From positions 1-64,000 of the forward strand of contig DAMCZI010000022.1 of assembly GCA_032095175.1 (NCBI GenBank): a stretch of 64,000 bases of DNA. The letters run 5' to 3'. Below, piece by piece: positions 53,246 to 60,338 of the stretch. Position 1 is the first letter of the stretch, and each line of letters starts with the position of its first letter. Source of the DNA: DAMCZI01 sp032095175 (GTDB taxonomy: Bacteria; Bacillota; Clostridia; Clostridiales; Caloramatoraceae). The position numbers were made by a program, and so were the translations under genes. The notes under the pieces were generated by a model. That model was given only the letters and a program-made list of their open reading frames with translations, searched no databases and was not told the DNA's origin.

Positions 53246-53347
53246 TTATTGCTCCCTCTTCTCTTCTTTGCACACAGGGCAAACATAAAGCCCATTCTTT
53301 ATCTCAACCATTTTATTCCCACAGTTAGAACATATTATCTTTGCTAT
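53246..53347 (-). CDS. 33-residue zinc-ribbon peptide with apparent ATA start
   Basis: The frame AKIICSNCGNKMVEIKNG..CPVCKEE has two CxxC pairs typical of a small zinc ribbon. The codon eight bases after AAGGAG is ATA (53347-53345), where ATG would be expected. It is either a rare start or a recently lost one. Confidence 0.5.
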   Translation of the reverse strand: MAKIICSNCGNKMVEIKNGLYVCPVCKEEKREQ

Positions 53348-53417
53348 TTTAATCACTCCTTGGTTTTAAATGGAGGCAGTTGTTTATTTCTGCCCCCATT
53401 GTTAAGTTGAATATATA

Positions 53418-54068
53418 TTAACCTTGGGAGGTTACGGATTTAATGGTTTCTTCAATTTCCTTGCAAATGTTATCATAATCAGCCTTTTTAATCTGATCTG
53501 TTTTATAATATTTGTGCTTTAATAAAACATCCTTGACTGTCTTTTCATTACCCTTTCCAGCTATAGCAAACAATCTTTTCGCTTGTGCTTGGGTAATTAA
53601 ATTAGGTTCTTGTTCATCACCTTTCTTTTTATTTGCTTTTTTCTGTTTATCATCCAATTCTTCTGAACTTATCTTGTCAGGATCTTCTCCAGTAGGAATT
53701 GCAAAAGTTCTAAGCAGCATATATTTATATGCATAGGTCATTGCTTTACCAACGCCCTTGTCTTGGGTATCTGCCCCTGTTCCTGAACTCATTAACACTT
53801 CATATTCATCAGGATTGTCTATGTTAACAATTTTGTACTTTACATTAACTGTAGTAAGGTTTCCATCCTTTAAATGCTCCTGTTCAATCGGTACTATAAC
53901 AAGTCCATTTTTAACCATGCTTTCTCTCACTGTGGATGTTACTTTTTCCTCACTTATTGCCTTATAATCTGTTGTCCCAAACTTTACCCTATCATCCTTG
54001 GCAAGATACTGAATATCTGTCATAACTGCACTTATTCTCTGCCAGAGGTTCTTATTTTCATTTGCCAT
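53418..54068 (-). CDS. ERF-family single-strand annealing protein
   Basis: The protein has 216 residues with VKFGTTDYKAISEEKVTSTVRESM and SGTGADTQDKGVGKAMTYAYKYMLLRTFAIPTGED, the ERF superfamily core. The C-terminal helix binds partners. It anneals ssDNA during phage recombination. Confidence 0.92.
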   Translation of the reverse strand: MANENKNLWQRISAVMTDIQYLAKDDRVKFGTTDYKAISEEKVTSTVRESMVKNGLVIVPIEQEHLKDGNLTTVNVKYKIVNIDNPDEYEVLMSSGTGADTQDKGVGKAMTYAYKYMLLRTFAIPTGEDPDKISSEELDDKQKKANKKKGDEQEPNLITQAQAKRLFAIAGKGNEKTVKDVLLKHKYYKTDQIKKADYDNICKEIEETIKSVTSQG

Positions 54069-54081
54069 ATATGTAAGCCAC

Positions 54082-54564
54082 CTACCTTATTCTTAGTGAT
54101 TTAGTTCGCTTTATATCAGCTCCTGGAATTGCTTGGCCTTCCTTTAATGCACTTAGTATAGACTTTTTATCAATCTTAACTTCATAGCTTTTGTATGATT
54201 GTGGTATAAGATTTTCATCAACCAACTCAACACTAGGAGGGTTGTTTTGAATTGCTATAGTAAATACAGGGGTTTTGATTTTTTCAATTTTTGCAGTATT
54301 AAGCTGCATTTCTAGATACTGTTTCATATTATCCTTTTTATTCTCAAGAGCTTTCCTTCTAGTTGACAATCTTTGTTCCTCTGCTTTAATCACCTCAACA
54401 TCAGCTTCTATGCTTTTTACAAGTTTGGCCATATTTTCAGCTTTCTGATTTATATCTTCCTCTACCTGATTAAGGGCCATTTCCAATGCTTCAAGATCCA
54501 CATCTTCATCAGTAACAAGTTCCCATATACTCTTATACGCCTCTGTTAATTCATATAACCTCAT
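54082..54564 (-). CDS. Siphovirus Gp157-family protein
   Basis: The protein has 160 residues: a long N-terminal coiled coil (about 20-90) and then PVFTIAIQNNPPSVELVDE..IPQSYKSYE, the Gp157 pattern. It usually lies beside ERF. Function is unresolved; a link with phage resistance was proposed for this family. Confidence 0.87.
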   Translation of the reverse strand: MRLYELTEAYKSIWELVTDEDVDLEALEMALNQVEEDINQKAENMAKLVKSIEADVEVIKAEEQRLSTRRKALENKKDNMKQYLEMQLNTAKIEKIKTPVFTIAIQNNPPSVELVDENLIPQSYKSYEVKIDKKSILSALKEGQAIPGADIKRTKSLRIR

Positions 54565-54566
54565 TA

Positions 54567-54869
54567 TTAAATTACCTCCTTCTCAGTTGCTTCTGATTCT
54601 TCATTATTGTTAATTTCAATGCTGTCTTGAGCTTCTTTACCTTCATTTTTTTCATCTTTTATGTCATAGCCTTCAGTTGATATTTTAATCTCATCAAAAT
54701 CCTTAACTTTTATAGATATTGAAATCTCCGCCGGATATTCCTTATATTCCTCCATTGCAGGCATGTTATCTGCAATTAATTCAGCCAGCTTTTCACCATT
54801 CACATAGACATCTCCCCAGCTACTAGTGGAAACTTTACAATTGTTTGAAGTTATATTTAATTTTTTCAT
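54567..54869 (-). CDS. Small phage protein (100 residues), acidic tail
   Basis: The N-terminal strands (LNITSNNCKVSTSSWGDVYVNGEKL) are followed by an acidic C-terminus. It is in an operon with Gp157 and ERF. Function is unknown. Confidence 0.65.
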   Translation of the reverse strand: MKKLNITSNNCKVSTSSWGDVYVNGEKLAELIADNMPAMEEYKEYPAEISISIKVKDFDEIKISTEGYDIKDEKNEGKEAQDSIEINNNEESEATEKEVI

Positions 54870-54884
54870 TCCTTTACCTCCGCA

Positions 54885-54964
54885 TTTAAAATTATTTATG
54901 CCTGTGCTATAATGTCTTTAGGATTTCTTTTTATTTGGACCTTTTTATAAGGTCTCTTTTTTTA
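54885..54964 (+). ncRNA. Candidate short RNA from an orphan promoter-terminator pair
   Basis: On the plus strand TTTAAA (54885-54890) lies 17 bases before an extended -10, TGC-TATAAT (54908-54913). A hairpin GGACCTT/AAGGTCT with a seven-U tract ends at 54964. No plus-strand gene lies between, so a transcript of about 45 bases is predicted, opposite to the early operon. Confidence 0.45.
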
Positions 54965-55204
54965 TTCCCATGTACATGTCTCATCTTCATTCCATCCACA
55001 ATGTCCACAACACTTAGGGCAAACCCAGCCTTCATCACAAAGACAATATTTCATTTTTTCTTTAGCATGGGCTTCATGGCAGTCAATACATTCAACACCT
55101 TCAATTTTTAGCTCTCCATCATTCCTTGCAATAACGGTTTTATTGTCCTGGTATTCCTTAACTGCATCCTCAATAGTCATTTCCTTTGGTAACATTCTTC
55201 TCAC
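54962..55204 (-). CDS. Cys-rich zinc-finger-like phage protein
   Basis: The protein has 80 residues. CIDCHEAH, CLCDEGWVCPKCCGHCGW provide several CxxC pairs. The start is GTG 55204 or ATG 55195, overlapping the Spo0E-like stop. It probably binds zinc. Function is unknown. Confidence 0.68.
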   Translation of the reverse strand: MRRMLPKEMTIEDAVKEYQDNKTVIARNDGELKIEGVECIDCHEAHAKEKMKYCLCDEGWVCPKCCGHCGWNEDETCTWE

Positions 55205-55323
55205 CTTCTTTCCTTGTAGTAATTAACAATAAGCTTGTCCAATTTCTGTGATTGTTTAACTATATCGCTGTAGTCTGCCCCTGATTCAATTAGTTGTTCT
55301 AGTATCCTGCGCTGCTCTTCCAA
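55201..55323 (-). CDS. Spo0E-like aspartyl-phosphate phosphatase (40 residues)
   Basis: TTG at 55323 lies eight bases after AGAGG. The protein MEEQRRILEQLIESGADYSD continues with SQKLDKLIVNYY, the SxxLDxLI signature of the Spo0E helix-hairpin family, and its size suits that family. Spo0E proteins dephosphorylate Spo0A~P and delay sporulation. It is coupled to the next gene by a stop-start overlap. Function is inferred from the motif. Confidence 0.72.
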   Translation of the reverse strand: MEEQRRILEQLIESGADYSDIVKQSQKLDKLIVNYYKERR

Positions 55324-55352
55324 AAACTCGCCTCTTTTCTTATTCTTAAAAT

Positions 55353-55505
55353 TTATTCTTCCTTAGCTGCCATAATATTTTTCATTACATTAACTGGTAA
55401 TTTGCATATATCACAGGTATTACAGGGGCACTCCATACATGATCCTATCTGTGGCCATTTACATTCATCAAAATTGTCCTTGTTCCTGCACGTATCACAT
55501 TTCAT
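55353..55505 (-). CDS. Cys-rich small phage protein (50 residues)
   Basis: ATG at 55505 follows GGAGG by 11 bases. Nine cysteines occur in CxxC-type pairs (MKCDTCRNKDNFDECKW, CMECPCNTCDICK), so a zinc-binding fold is likely. Function is unknown. Confidence 0.65.
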   Translation of the reverse strand: MKCDTCRNKDNFDECKWPQIGSCMECPCNTCDICKLPVNVMKNIMAAKEE

Positions 55506-55621
55506 TTATGCTTTTACCTCCTCCCTGTCTTTCTTGTCAGTACATTTCGCTTCATACCTCCTCTGCTTGTCCATCTTCCCCTTAAGTGTTAAAATTTTCT
55601 TTAGAAAGGAGGAAAACATTA

Positions 55622-56170
55622 ATGTTTGATTTGTTTATGAAACTTAGCACTTCTGATAAAATTCAAATAATCTCTATTATTGCTACAACTTTGATTTCTG
55701 TAGTTTCTGTAATTATCGCTGTAGCCACCCTAAGGCAAACAAATAAAATTACAGAAGAGGCTAATAGACCTTATGTAGTGATTTATTTAGAAGTTATACA
55801 GGTCACTTCATCATTTACTTATTATTTGGTAATAAAAAACTTTGGTGCTAGTGGTGCTATTATAGATTCAGTATCTTATTTTCCTGATTTTCAGAATAAA
55901 TTTAAAAACAAACCATTTTCAAAATTAGAAAACCACTTTATAGCCCCTAACCAATCGTTATCAACTGCTTGTTGCTTTCAAAAACCTTATATTCCAATAA
56001 CCTTTGTAATAAACTATCATCAAGGTAAAAAATTTTATACTGAATCATTTATAATTAATCCAGAAGCAACATCCAGTATACTTATTACTAAATCTGCACC
56101 TTCAAATAGTTCAAATTTAGAAAAAATTATTGCACATTCTGCTCAGGAGTTGATTAGAACTAATCTTTAG
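55622..56170 (+). CDS. Membrane-anchored phage protein, rightward in the early region
   Basis: The protein has 182 residues from ATG 55622, nine bases after AAAGGAGG; a longer frame upstream has no site. The N-terminal helix IISIIATTLISVVSVIIAVATL anchors it. The rest is strand-rich (ANRPYVVIYLEVIQV, YYLVIKNFGASGAIID) and resembles an Ig-like beta domain. It is the only rightward gene in the early operon, so it probably has its own promoter and may work in the lysogen, for example in superinfection exclusion. That role is a guess. Confidence 0.75.
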   Translation: MFDLFMKLSTSDKIQIISIIATTLISVVSVIIAVATLRQTNKITEEANRPYVVIYLEVIQVTSSFTYYLVIKNFGASGAIIDSVSYFPDFQNKFKNKPFSKLENHFIAPNQSLSTACCFQKPYIPITFVINYHQGKKFYTESFIINPEATSSILITKSAPSNSSNLEKIIAHSAQELIRTNL

Positions 56171-56330
56171 AAAAATACCTTTCACCTATTTTATCTTTAG
56201 CCTTTTCTAATACATAAATTGAAAAATTATAGTTTAGTTCATTGTGAGCAAGTAGGTTGATTATCTTCTCAACTATTTGCTCTATTTTTTCACCATCAAT
56301 AAGTGTTTCTCCAATCATTACATCCGGCAT
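56160..56330 (-). CDS. Small phage protein (56 residues)
   Basis: ATG at 56330 follows AAGGG; a longer frame starting inside the upstream gene is less likely. It is helical (KIEQIVEKIINLLAHNE). It converges on and overlaps the end of the rightward membrane protein gene by 11 bases. Function is unknown. Confidence 0.55.
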   Translation of the reverse strand: MPDVMIGETLIDGEKIEQIVEKIINLLAHNELNYNFSIYVLEKAKDKIGERYFSKD

Positions 56331-56346
56331 TTCTTTCCCTTCTTCC

Positions 56347-56679
56347 TTAATCCTGATATTCAAACCCAGTTAGTTTGATAATTTCTCCAATTGCTTCATA
56401 TAGAGCTGTCATGCTCTGTCCGATGTAACCCTTGTTTCTTTTAGCCCAAGCTTCTTCGTTCTCTTCATCCTCTAGCTGATGCAGGTCTAATGACATGTCA
56501 AATTCTTGTCCACTAATTGTATACACCTTTGCATATTTGAAAATCATATAATCAGGAATCAACATTCCTTCTTCATTCCTAGGGAATAACCCTAAATAAA
56601 TATCATCTCCTAAAAACTCAACTCTTGAAATATCATCAATGTTAATCAAGTTATCATGTACTTCTATAAATTTTGGCAT
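56347..56679 (-). CDS. Phage protein of the early operon (110 residues)
   Basis: Strand-rich N-terminal half (LGDDIYLGLFPRNEEGMLI) and helical C-terminus. No domain is recognised. Confidence 0.65.
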   Translation of the reverse strand: MPKFIEVHDNLINIDDISRVEFLGDDIYLGLFPRNEEGMLIPDYMIFKYAKVYTISGQEFDMSLDLHQLEDEENEEAWAKRNKGYIGQSMTALYEAIGEIIKLTGFEYQD

Positions 56680-56697
56680 TTACAGTCCTCCCTTACT

Positions 56698-57414
56698 TTA
56701 GTTCTTAAACTTATTAATTATCTGATTTATCTTAATGTCATTATTTTTACACATTGCAACTGCTGTACTTATGCATGGTACCAACTCATCATCCTGTATC
56801 ATGCTTAAAGTTTTGGGTTTAGTTTTCTTACCTGTATTGTTCATATGGTTTGTTATTCTGGCATTAATGTTTATGCCATGCATGTACAACAATTCTTTCT
56901 TAAACTCTCTCCATGCATTTTCAAATCCGATTATAGAACCATAAGCTTTAACCAGTGCTTCTATAATCTTTCTGTCAGCCCATTCAACACTTTCCTGTGC
57001 TAAAAGCTTATTTTCAGTTTCTAATACTGTTACAGTATTTTGCAGAGATAAAAGCTTTATATCAGCCATCTTAAGAGCTCTAGCCATTACCGCTTCTGGT
57101 GCATTCCACTTCTTTTCAAGCTCTATAAAATATTGTCTTGCTTGTTTGCCCTTTTCTGTCTTTTGCAACATGGCCAATTCTTTTGCCATGTCAATGGTTA
57201 TTTCATAGTCTTGAGCTTCAACCTCATTGCCTTGAGCTGTTACGATTTTTGTTGTAAGAGCTCTATAATCCTGATTTTGGGTAAATCCATACTCTTTGTA
57301 TTTATCAAACCATGGATTAAAGTCTCTATAGGGCCTGTCCAAAAACTCCCATAAACCTCTAGCACTTGTTGTCTGCCTGTCATTCCCGTAGTTGATTTTA
57401 ATTAATTCATCCAT
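56698..57414 (-). CDS. AntA/AntB-type antirepressor
   Basis: The protein has 238 residues from ATG 57414, seven bases after GAGGAGG. The N-terminal AntA/AntB domain contains SARGLWEFLDRPYRDFNPWF and NQDYEITIDMAKELAMLQKTEKG-type sequence. A coiled-coil linker follows, and then a distinct C-terminal domain with GININARITNHMNNTGK. Such proteins oppose phage repressors or act as early regulators. It is the first large gene of the early operon. Confidence 0.85.
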   Translation of the reverse strand: MDELIKINYGNDRQTTSARGLWEFLDRPYRDFNPWFDKYKEYGFTQNQDYRALTTKIVTAQGNEVEAQDYEITIDMAKELAMLQKTEKGKQARQYFIELEKKWNAPEAVMARALKMADIKLLSLQNTVTVLETENKLLAQESVEWADRKIIEALVKAYGSIIGFENAWREFKKELLYMHGININARITNHMNNTGKKTKPKTLSMIQDDELVPCISTAVAMCKNNDIKINQIINKFKN

Positions 57415-57560
57415 TAGCACTCCTCCTCAATAGCTTCAACTATCATTTTTAATAAAGGTTTTAAATATGATTCTTCATCAACTTCATTAGTATCAACTAT
57501 TTCTTTTCTTACAGTTCCATCAATTCTGTCCTGAGATATTCTTAAAACATCTATTAACAA
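57414..57560 (-). CDS. Small acidic phage protein (48 residues)
   Basis: TTG at 57560 overlaps the end of the Cro-like gene and follows AGGTGG. The protein starts MLIDVLRISQDRIDGTVRKE and ends in EAIEEEC; its stop overlaps the antirepressor start. Function is unknown. Confidence 0.55.
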   Translation of the reverse strand: MLIDVLRISQDRIDGTVRKEIVDTNEVDEESYLKPLLKMIVEAIEEEC

Positions 57561-57805
57561 ACATCGCCACCTCTTTTTTTTGTATGATCGCTATCTTTAA
57601 ATATCTCGTTCTCGGGAACACTGAATATCGTTGACAACTTCTCTCGGTATATTTTCCTTGGATATCTTGCACCTGCTTCCCAAGACCAATAAACCTTCTG
57701 GTTTGTAAGGCACTTGTTTGCTAGTTCTGTCTGTGTAAAGCCTAATGCGACTCTCAGAACTTCAAGTTTTTTATTCCACGGTAAATTTTCAAATATTTCA
57801 TTCAC
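57554..57805 (-). CDS. Cro-like XRE helix-turn-helix regulator
   Basis: The protein has 83 residues from GTG 57805, six bases after GGAGGTG. The HTH is GFTQTELANKCLTNQKVYWSWE. It is divergent from the CI-like gene across a shared operator region and first in the early operon, the Cro position. Confidence 0.87.
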   Translation of the reverse strand: MNEIFENLPWNKKLEVLRVALGFTQTELANKCLTNQKVYWSWEAGARYPRKIYREKLSTIFSVPENEIFKDSDHTKKRGGDVC

Positions 57806-57846
57806 AATATCACCTCCCAATGTACGTATTAATTGACCATAGCTTA

Positions 57847-57875
57847 ATTTTACGTACTAATTTACGTGTTGTAAA
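57847..57875 (-). promoter_or_regulatory. Early (Cro-side) promoter
   Basis: On the minus strand TTTACA (57875-57870) and TAAAAT (57852-57847) are 17 bases apart; TTTACGT-type operator sites overlap it. Confidence 0.75.
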
Positions 57876-58000
57876 ACGTAATTTTAAGTCGAATTTACGC
57901 ATATTTTGTCATTTTACGTGATTTTTAAGTTATTTCTTGGTATTTCTTTATTATTCTAATATTTACGTGGCTTTATTGACATTGTAACGTAAAATACGTA
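57849..58000. promoter_or_regulatory. Phage operator array (TTTACGT half-sites)
   Basis: The motif TTTACGT or its complement recurs at 57849-57855, 57861-57867, about 57874-57880, 57913-57919, 57962-57968 and 57986-58000 (as a two-armed ACGTAAAATACGT); TTTACGC at 57894-57900 is a near copy. The sites cover both divergent promoters, so CI and Cro probably bind here. Confidence 0.8.
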
Positions 58001-58004
58001 TAAT
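57976..58004 (+). promoter_or_regulatory. Lysogeny (CI) promoter
   Basis: TTGACA at 57976-57981 and TATAAT at 57999-58004 are both perfect consensus, with a 17-base spacer. The spacer carries an operator dyad, so autoregulation is likely. GAGAGGTG and ATG 58025 follow. Confidence 0.92.
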
Positions 58005-58024
58005 TTATTTGAGAGGTGATATAA

Positions 58025-58477
58025 ATGTTGCTGGACAAAAAAACAATTGGAAATAAGATTAAAAAAGGTCGAGAGTTAAAAGGCACAAGAGATGGTATAA
58101 AATATACTGGACAAATGCTTGCAGATGAACTCGGTATATCAAGGGGCTTCCTTGGCGACATTGAAAATGGAAGAACTCCTGCACCTAAGAAATTATTAAA
58201 AGAGATTATTAAAATATGTGGCCTTCCTGCGAATTATTTTGATTTAATTGTTAAGCCATCTGATGACAATATAGTTTCTACACTGTTTGCAGGGACAGGG
58301 TCATTAATACCTTCTCATTTCACTGATCCTGATTTAGCAAGAGTGTATATTGCAAAGCATGAAATATTTTCTTCAGATGACTTTGAACTCAATGAAAAAA
58401 CTGATGAAGAAGTTTTGGATATAGCAAATGAAATGCTTAACTATGCAAACTATTTAAAAAACAAGCATATTAAGTAG
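58025..58477 (+). CDS. CI-like phage repressor without peptidase domain
   Basis: The protein has 150 residues. The N-terminal HTH (about 25-75) contains TGQMLADELGISRGFLGDIE. The C-terminal 70 residues end in a helix EEVLDIANEMLNYANYL. It has no S24 (LexA-type) Ser/Lys peptidase and is too short to hold one, so RecA-triggered self-cleavage is not expected. Induction must work another way. Confidence 0.88.
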   Translation: MLLDKKTIGNKIKKGRELKGTRDGIKYTGQMLADELGISRGFLGDIENGRTPAPKKLLKEIIKICGLPANYFDLIVKPSDDNIVSTLFAGTGSLIPSHFTDPDLARVYIAKHEIFSSDDFELNEKTDEEVLDIANEMLNYANYLKNKHIK

Positions 58478-58552
58478 GTAAATCTTATAAGATTATTACT
58501 GAAAATAGACTTAATAAACTTACCAATATAAATATTTAGGGGAGTGATTTGA

Positions 58553-60181
58553 ATGAGGGCCGCAATTTATGCTCGATATAGTTCAGATAACCAAAGAGAA
58601 GAATCAATAGATGCTCAAATAAGAGCAATAAAAGAATACGCCCAAAGGAACAATATGGAGATAACTAAAATATACACAGATGAAGCTAGATCAGCTACAA
58701 CTGATAATAGGCCTAAATTTCTTCAGATGGTAAAAGATAGTTCATTGAAAATATTTGACACTATTATTGTGCATAAACTTGATCGATTTAGCAGAGACAG
58801 ATATGATAGTGCTTTTTATAAAAAACAATTAAAAAAGAATGGAATAAAACTTATATCGGTACTTGAAAATATAGATGACACACCTGAATCAATTATCTTG
58901 GAATCAGTTCTTGAAGGTATGGCAGAATATTATTCAAAAAACCTTGCAAGAGAGGTCATGAAAGGTATGAAAGAAAATGCTTTAAAATGTAAATCTAATG
59001 GAGGAACGCCACCACTTGGGTATGATGTCGTTGATGGTAGATATGTAATTAATGAGTATGAAGCTGCGATTGTTAAATACATCTTTGATAGTTATACATC
59101 GGGTATGGGATACAAAAAAATAATTTCAGACCTTAAATCTAAAGGATATAAAACCAAAAAAGGTAATGATTTTACGCAATCAAGTTTACACGATATTTTA
59201 AAAAATGAAAAATATATAGGAACCTATGTTTTCAATAGACAATCAGAAAAAATTAACGGCAAACGTAATCAGCATATGTCAAAACCGGAAGACCAAATAA
59301 TTAAGATTGAAAATGGCATTCCGGCAATAATATCTAAGTCTTTGTTTCAGTCTTTAAAGGAAAAAATGAATAACAGAGCCAATGGAAGATATAAAGCTAA
59401 AGTTAATTATTTGTTAAGCGGTAAAATATATTGTGGTAAATGTGGATCTGCTATGATTGGGCATACTAGCCATAATAAAGGATTTACTTATACATCCTAT
59501 GTTTGCGGAACTCGATATCGAACAAAAAACTGTGATTTAAAGGCAGTTAAAAAAGAGTATATTGAGGATAATGTTATGCAACATATCCAGGATAATATTT
59601 TAAATAAAGATTCTATAAAGGAATTAACTGTTAAATTAATACATCATTACAACAAGATTCGAAATGAAGATACTGAAGATCTTAAAATATTTGAAAAAAG
59701 GCTAAATGAGATTGACAATAAAATAGAAAACATTGTAAATGCAATAGCAGATGGTCTCTATAGTCCTTCTATGAAAACTGCAATGTCAGATCTTGAAGAA
59801 CAAAAATCTCAAATAACAAATATGATCAATGAAATAAAAATTAAATTTGAATCCAAACAGCTTAATATGGGTATGATAGAAAGTTATCTCTTAAGAGATG
59901 TGGAGAGGCTTAAAAACAAAAATGTTGATGATCTAAAGGAAATCATCAACACATATGTGGATAAAGTTATTGTAACCGACGATAAAATCGATACAAACTT
60001 AAAAGTTGTACATATGAATGGAGCAGGTAACGGGAATCGGACCCGCATAGCCGGCTTGGGAAGCCGGAACTCTACCATTGAGTTATACCTGCACTTACAT
60101 TATTTATTATATACCTTTTTAATAATTTTTCAACTACATCTTCAATTAGTATTTCATTTACAATTACAATTAGTTATATAG
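58553..60181 (+). CDS. int: Large serine recombinase (phage integrase), C-terminus altered by integration
   Basis: The protein has 542 residues as read here. The N-terminal resolvase domain begins AAIYARYSSDNQ with catalytic Ser10. The recombinase domain lies near 160-270. The zinc ribbon has CGKCGSAM and CGTRYRTKNC (about 300-330), followed by the regulatory coiled coil (about 370-450). Codons after 60031 read antisense through tRNA-Gly and host DNA, so the last 49 residues are not native. The free-phage protein is predicted to have 508 residues. ATG follows GGGGAGTG. Confidence 0.93.
   Translation: MRAAIYARYSSDNQREESIDAQIRAIKEYAQRNNMEITKIYTDEARSATTDNRPKFLQMVKDSSLKIFDTIIVHKLDRFSRDRYDSAFYKKQLKKNGIKLISVLENIDDTPESIILESVLEGMAEYYSKNLAREVMKGMKENALKCKSNGGTPPLGYDVVDGRYVINEYEAAIVKYIFDSYTSGMGYKKIISDLKSKGYKTKKGNDFTQSSLHDILKNEKYIGTYVFNRQSEKINGKRNQHMSKPEDQIIKIENGIPAIISKSLFQSLKEKMNNRANGRYKAKVNYLLSGKIYCGKCGSAMIGHTSHNKGFTYTSYVCGTRYRTKNCDLKAVKKEYIEDNVMQHIQDNILNKDSIKELTVKLIHHYNKIRNEDTEDLKIFEKRLNEIDNKIENIVNAIADGLYSPSMKTAMSDLEEQKSQITNMINEIKIKFESKQLNMGMIESYLLRDVERLKNKNVDDLKEIINTYVDKVIVTDDKIDTNLKVVHMNGAGNGNRTRIAGLGSRNSTIELYLHLHYLLYTFLIIFQLHLQLVFHLQLQLVI
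60017..60031. repeat. Right attachment site core (attR)
   Basis: AATGGAGCAGGTAAC is identical to 27070-27084. It lies at the end of the integrase frame and includes the tRNA-Gly 3' end, which keeps the tRNA intact. CATA precedes it at both ends, two bases away. Confidence 0.88.
60019..60092 (-). tRNA. tRNA-Gly (anticodon CCC), prophage target
   Basis: The acceptor stem is GCAGGTA/TACCTGC and the D arm ACTC..GAGT. The anticodon stem CCGGC/GCCGG has loop TTCCCAA, and the T stem is GCGGG/CCCGT. The 3' TCCA is encoded. The T loop reads TCCGATT, with C in place of the near-universal U55. Its last 13 bases belong to the attachment core. Confidence 0.93.
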
Positions 60182-60338
60182 AAGGTCAGCTAAAAAGTAT
60201 TTATTCATAATTACTGGTTTAGCTCAACTTTCAAATAAGTTTTTCTTTATCATGCAACGTTTTAATAAGCTAGTTGCATCAAAACCAGTACAACAAAACA
60301 ATTAAGTGGCTTAAGAGGCCATCAATAGCATTCCTATA

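Larger units (their letters stand above)
27070..60031. mobile_element. Siphovirus prophage with serine integrase in tRNA-Gly(CCC)
   Basis: The element runs between two copies of AATGGAGCAGGTAAC. It carries immunity, replication, packaging, HK97-type head, siphovirus tail and lysis modules, and integrase. All core structural genes appear intact: terminase, portal, protease, capsid, connectors, tape measure, tail tip, holin and amidase. No transposon insertion is seen. It may still be inducible; that is inferred. Confidence 0.93.

Noticed and set aside
58025..58477. CI-like gene as a RecA-cleavable repressor
   Set aside because: At 150 residues, with no Ser/Lys catalytic region after the HTH, it lacks the S24 peptidase domain.
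60032..60181. The last 49 codons of the integrase frame as a real C-terminal domain
   Set aside because: They are antisense to tRNA-Gly and host DNA; the NRTRIAGLGSRNSTIE-type sequence is a well-known translation of the tRNA complement.
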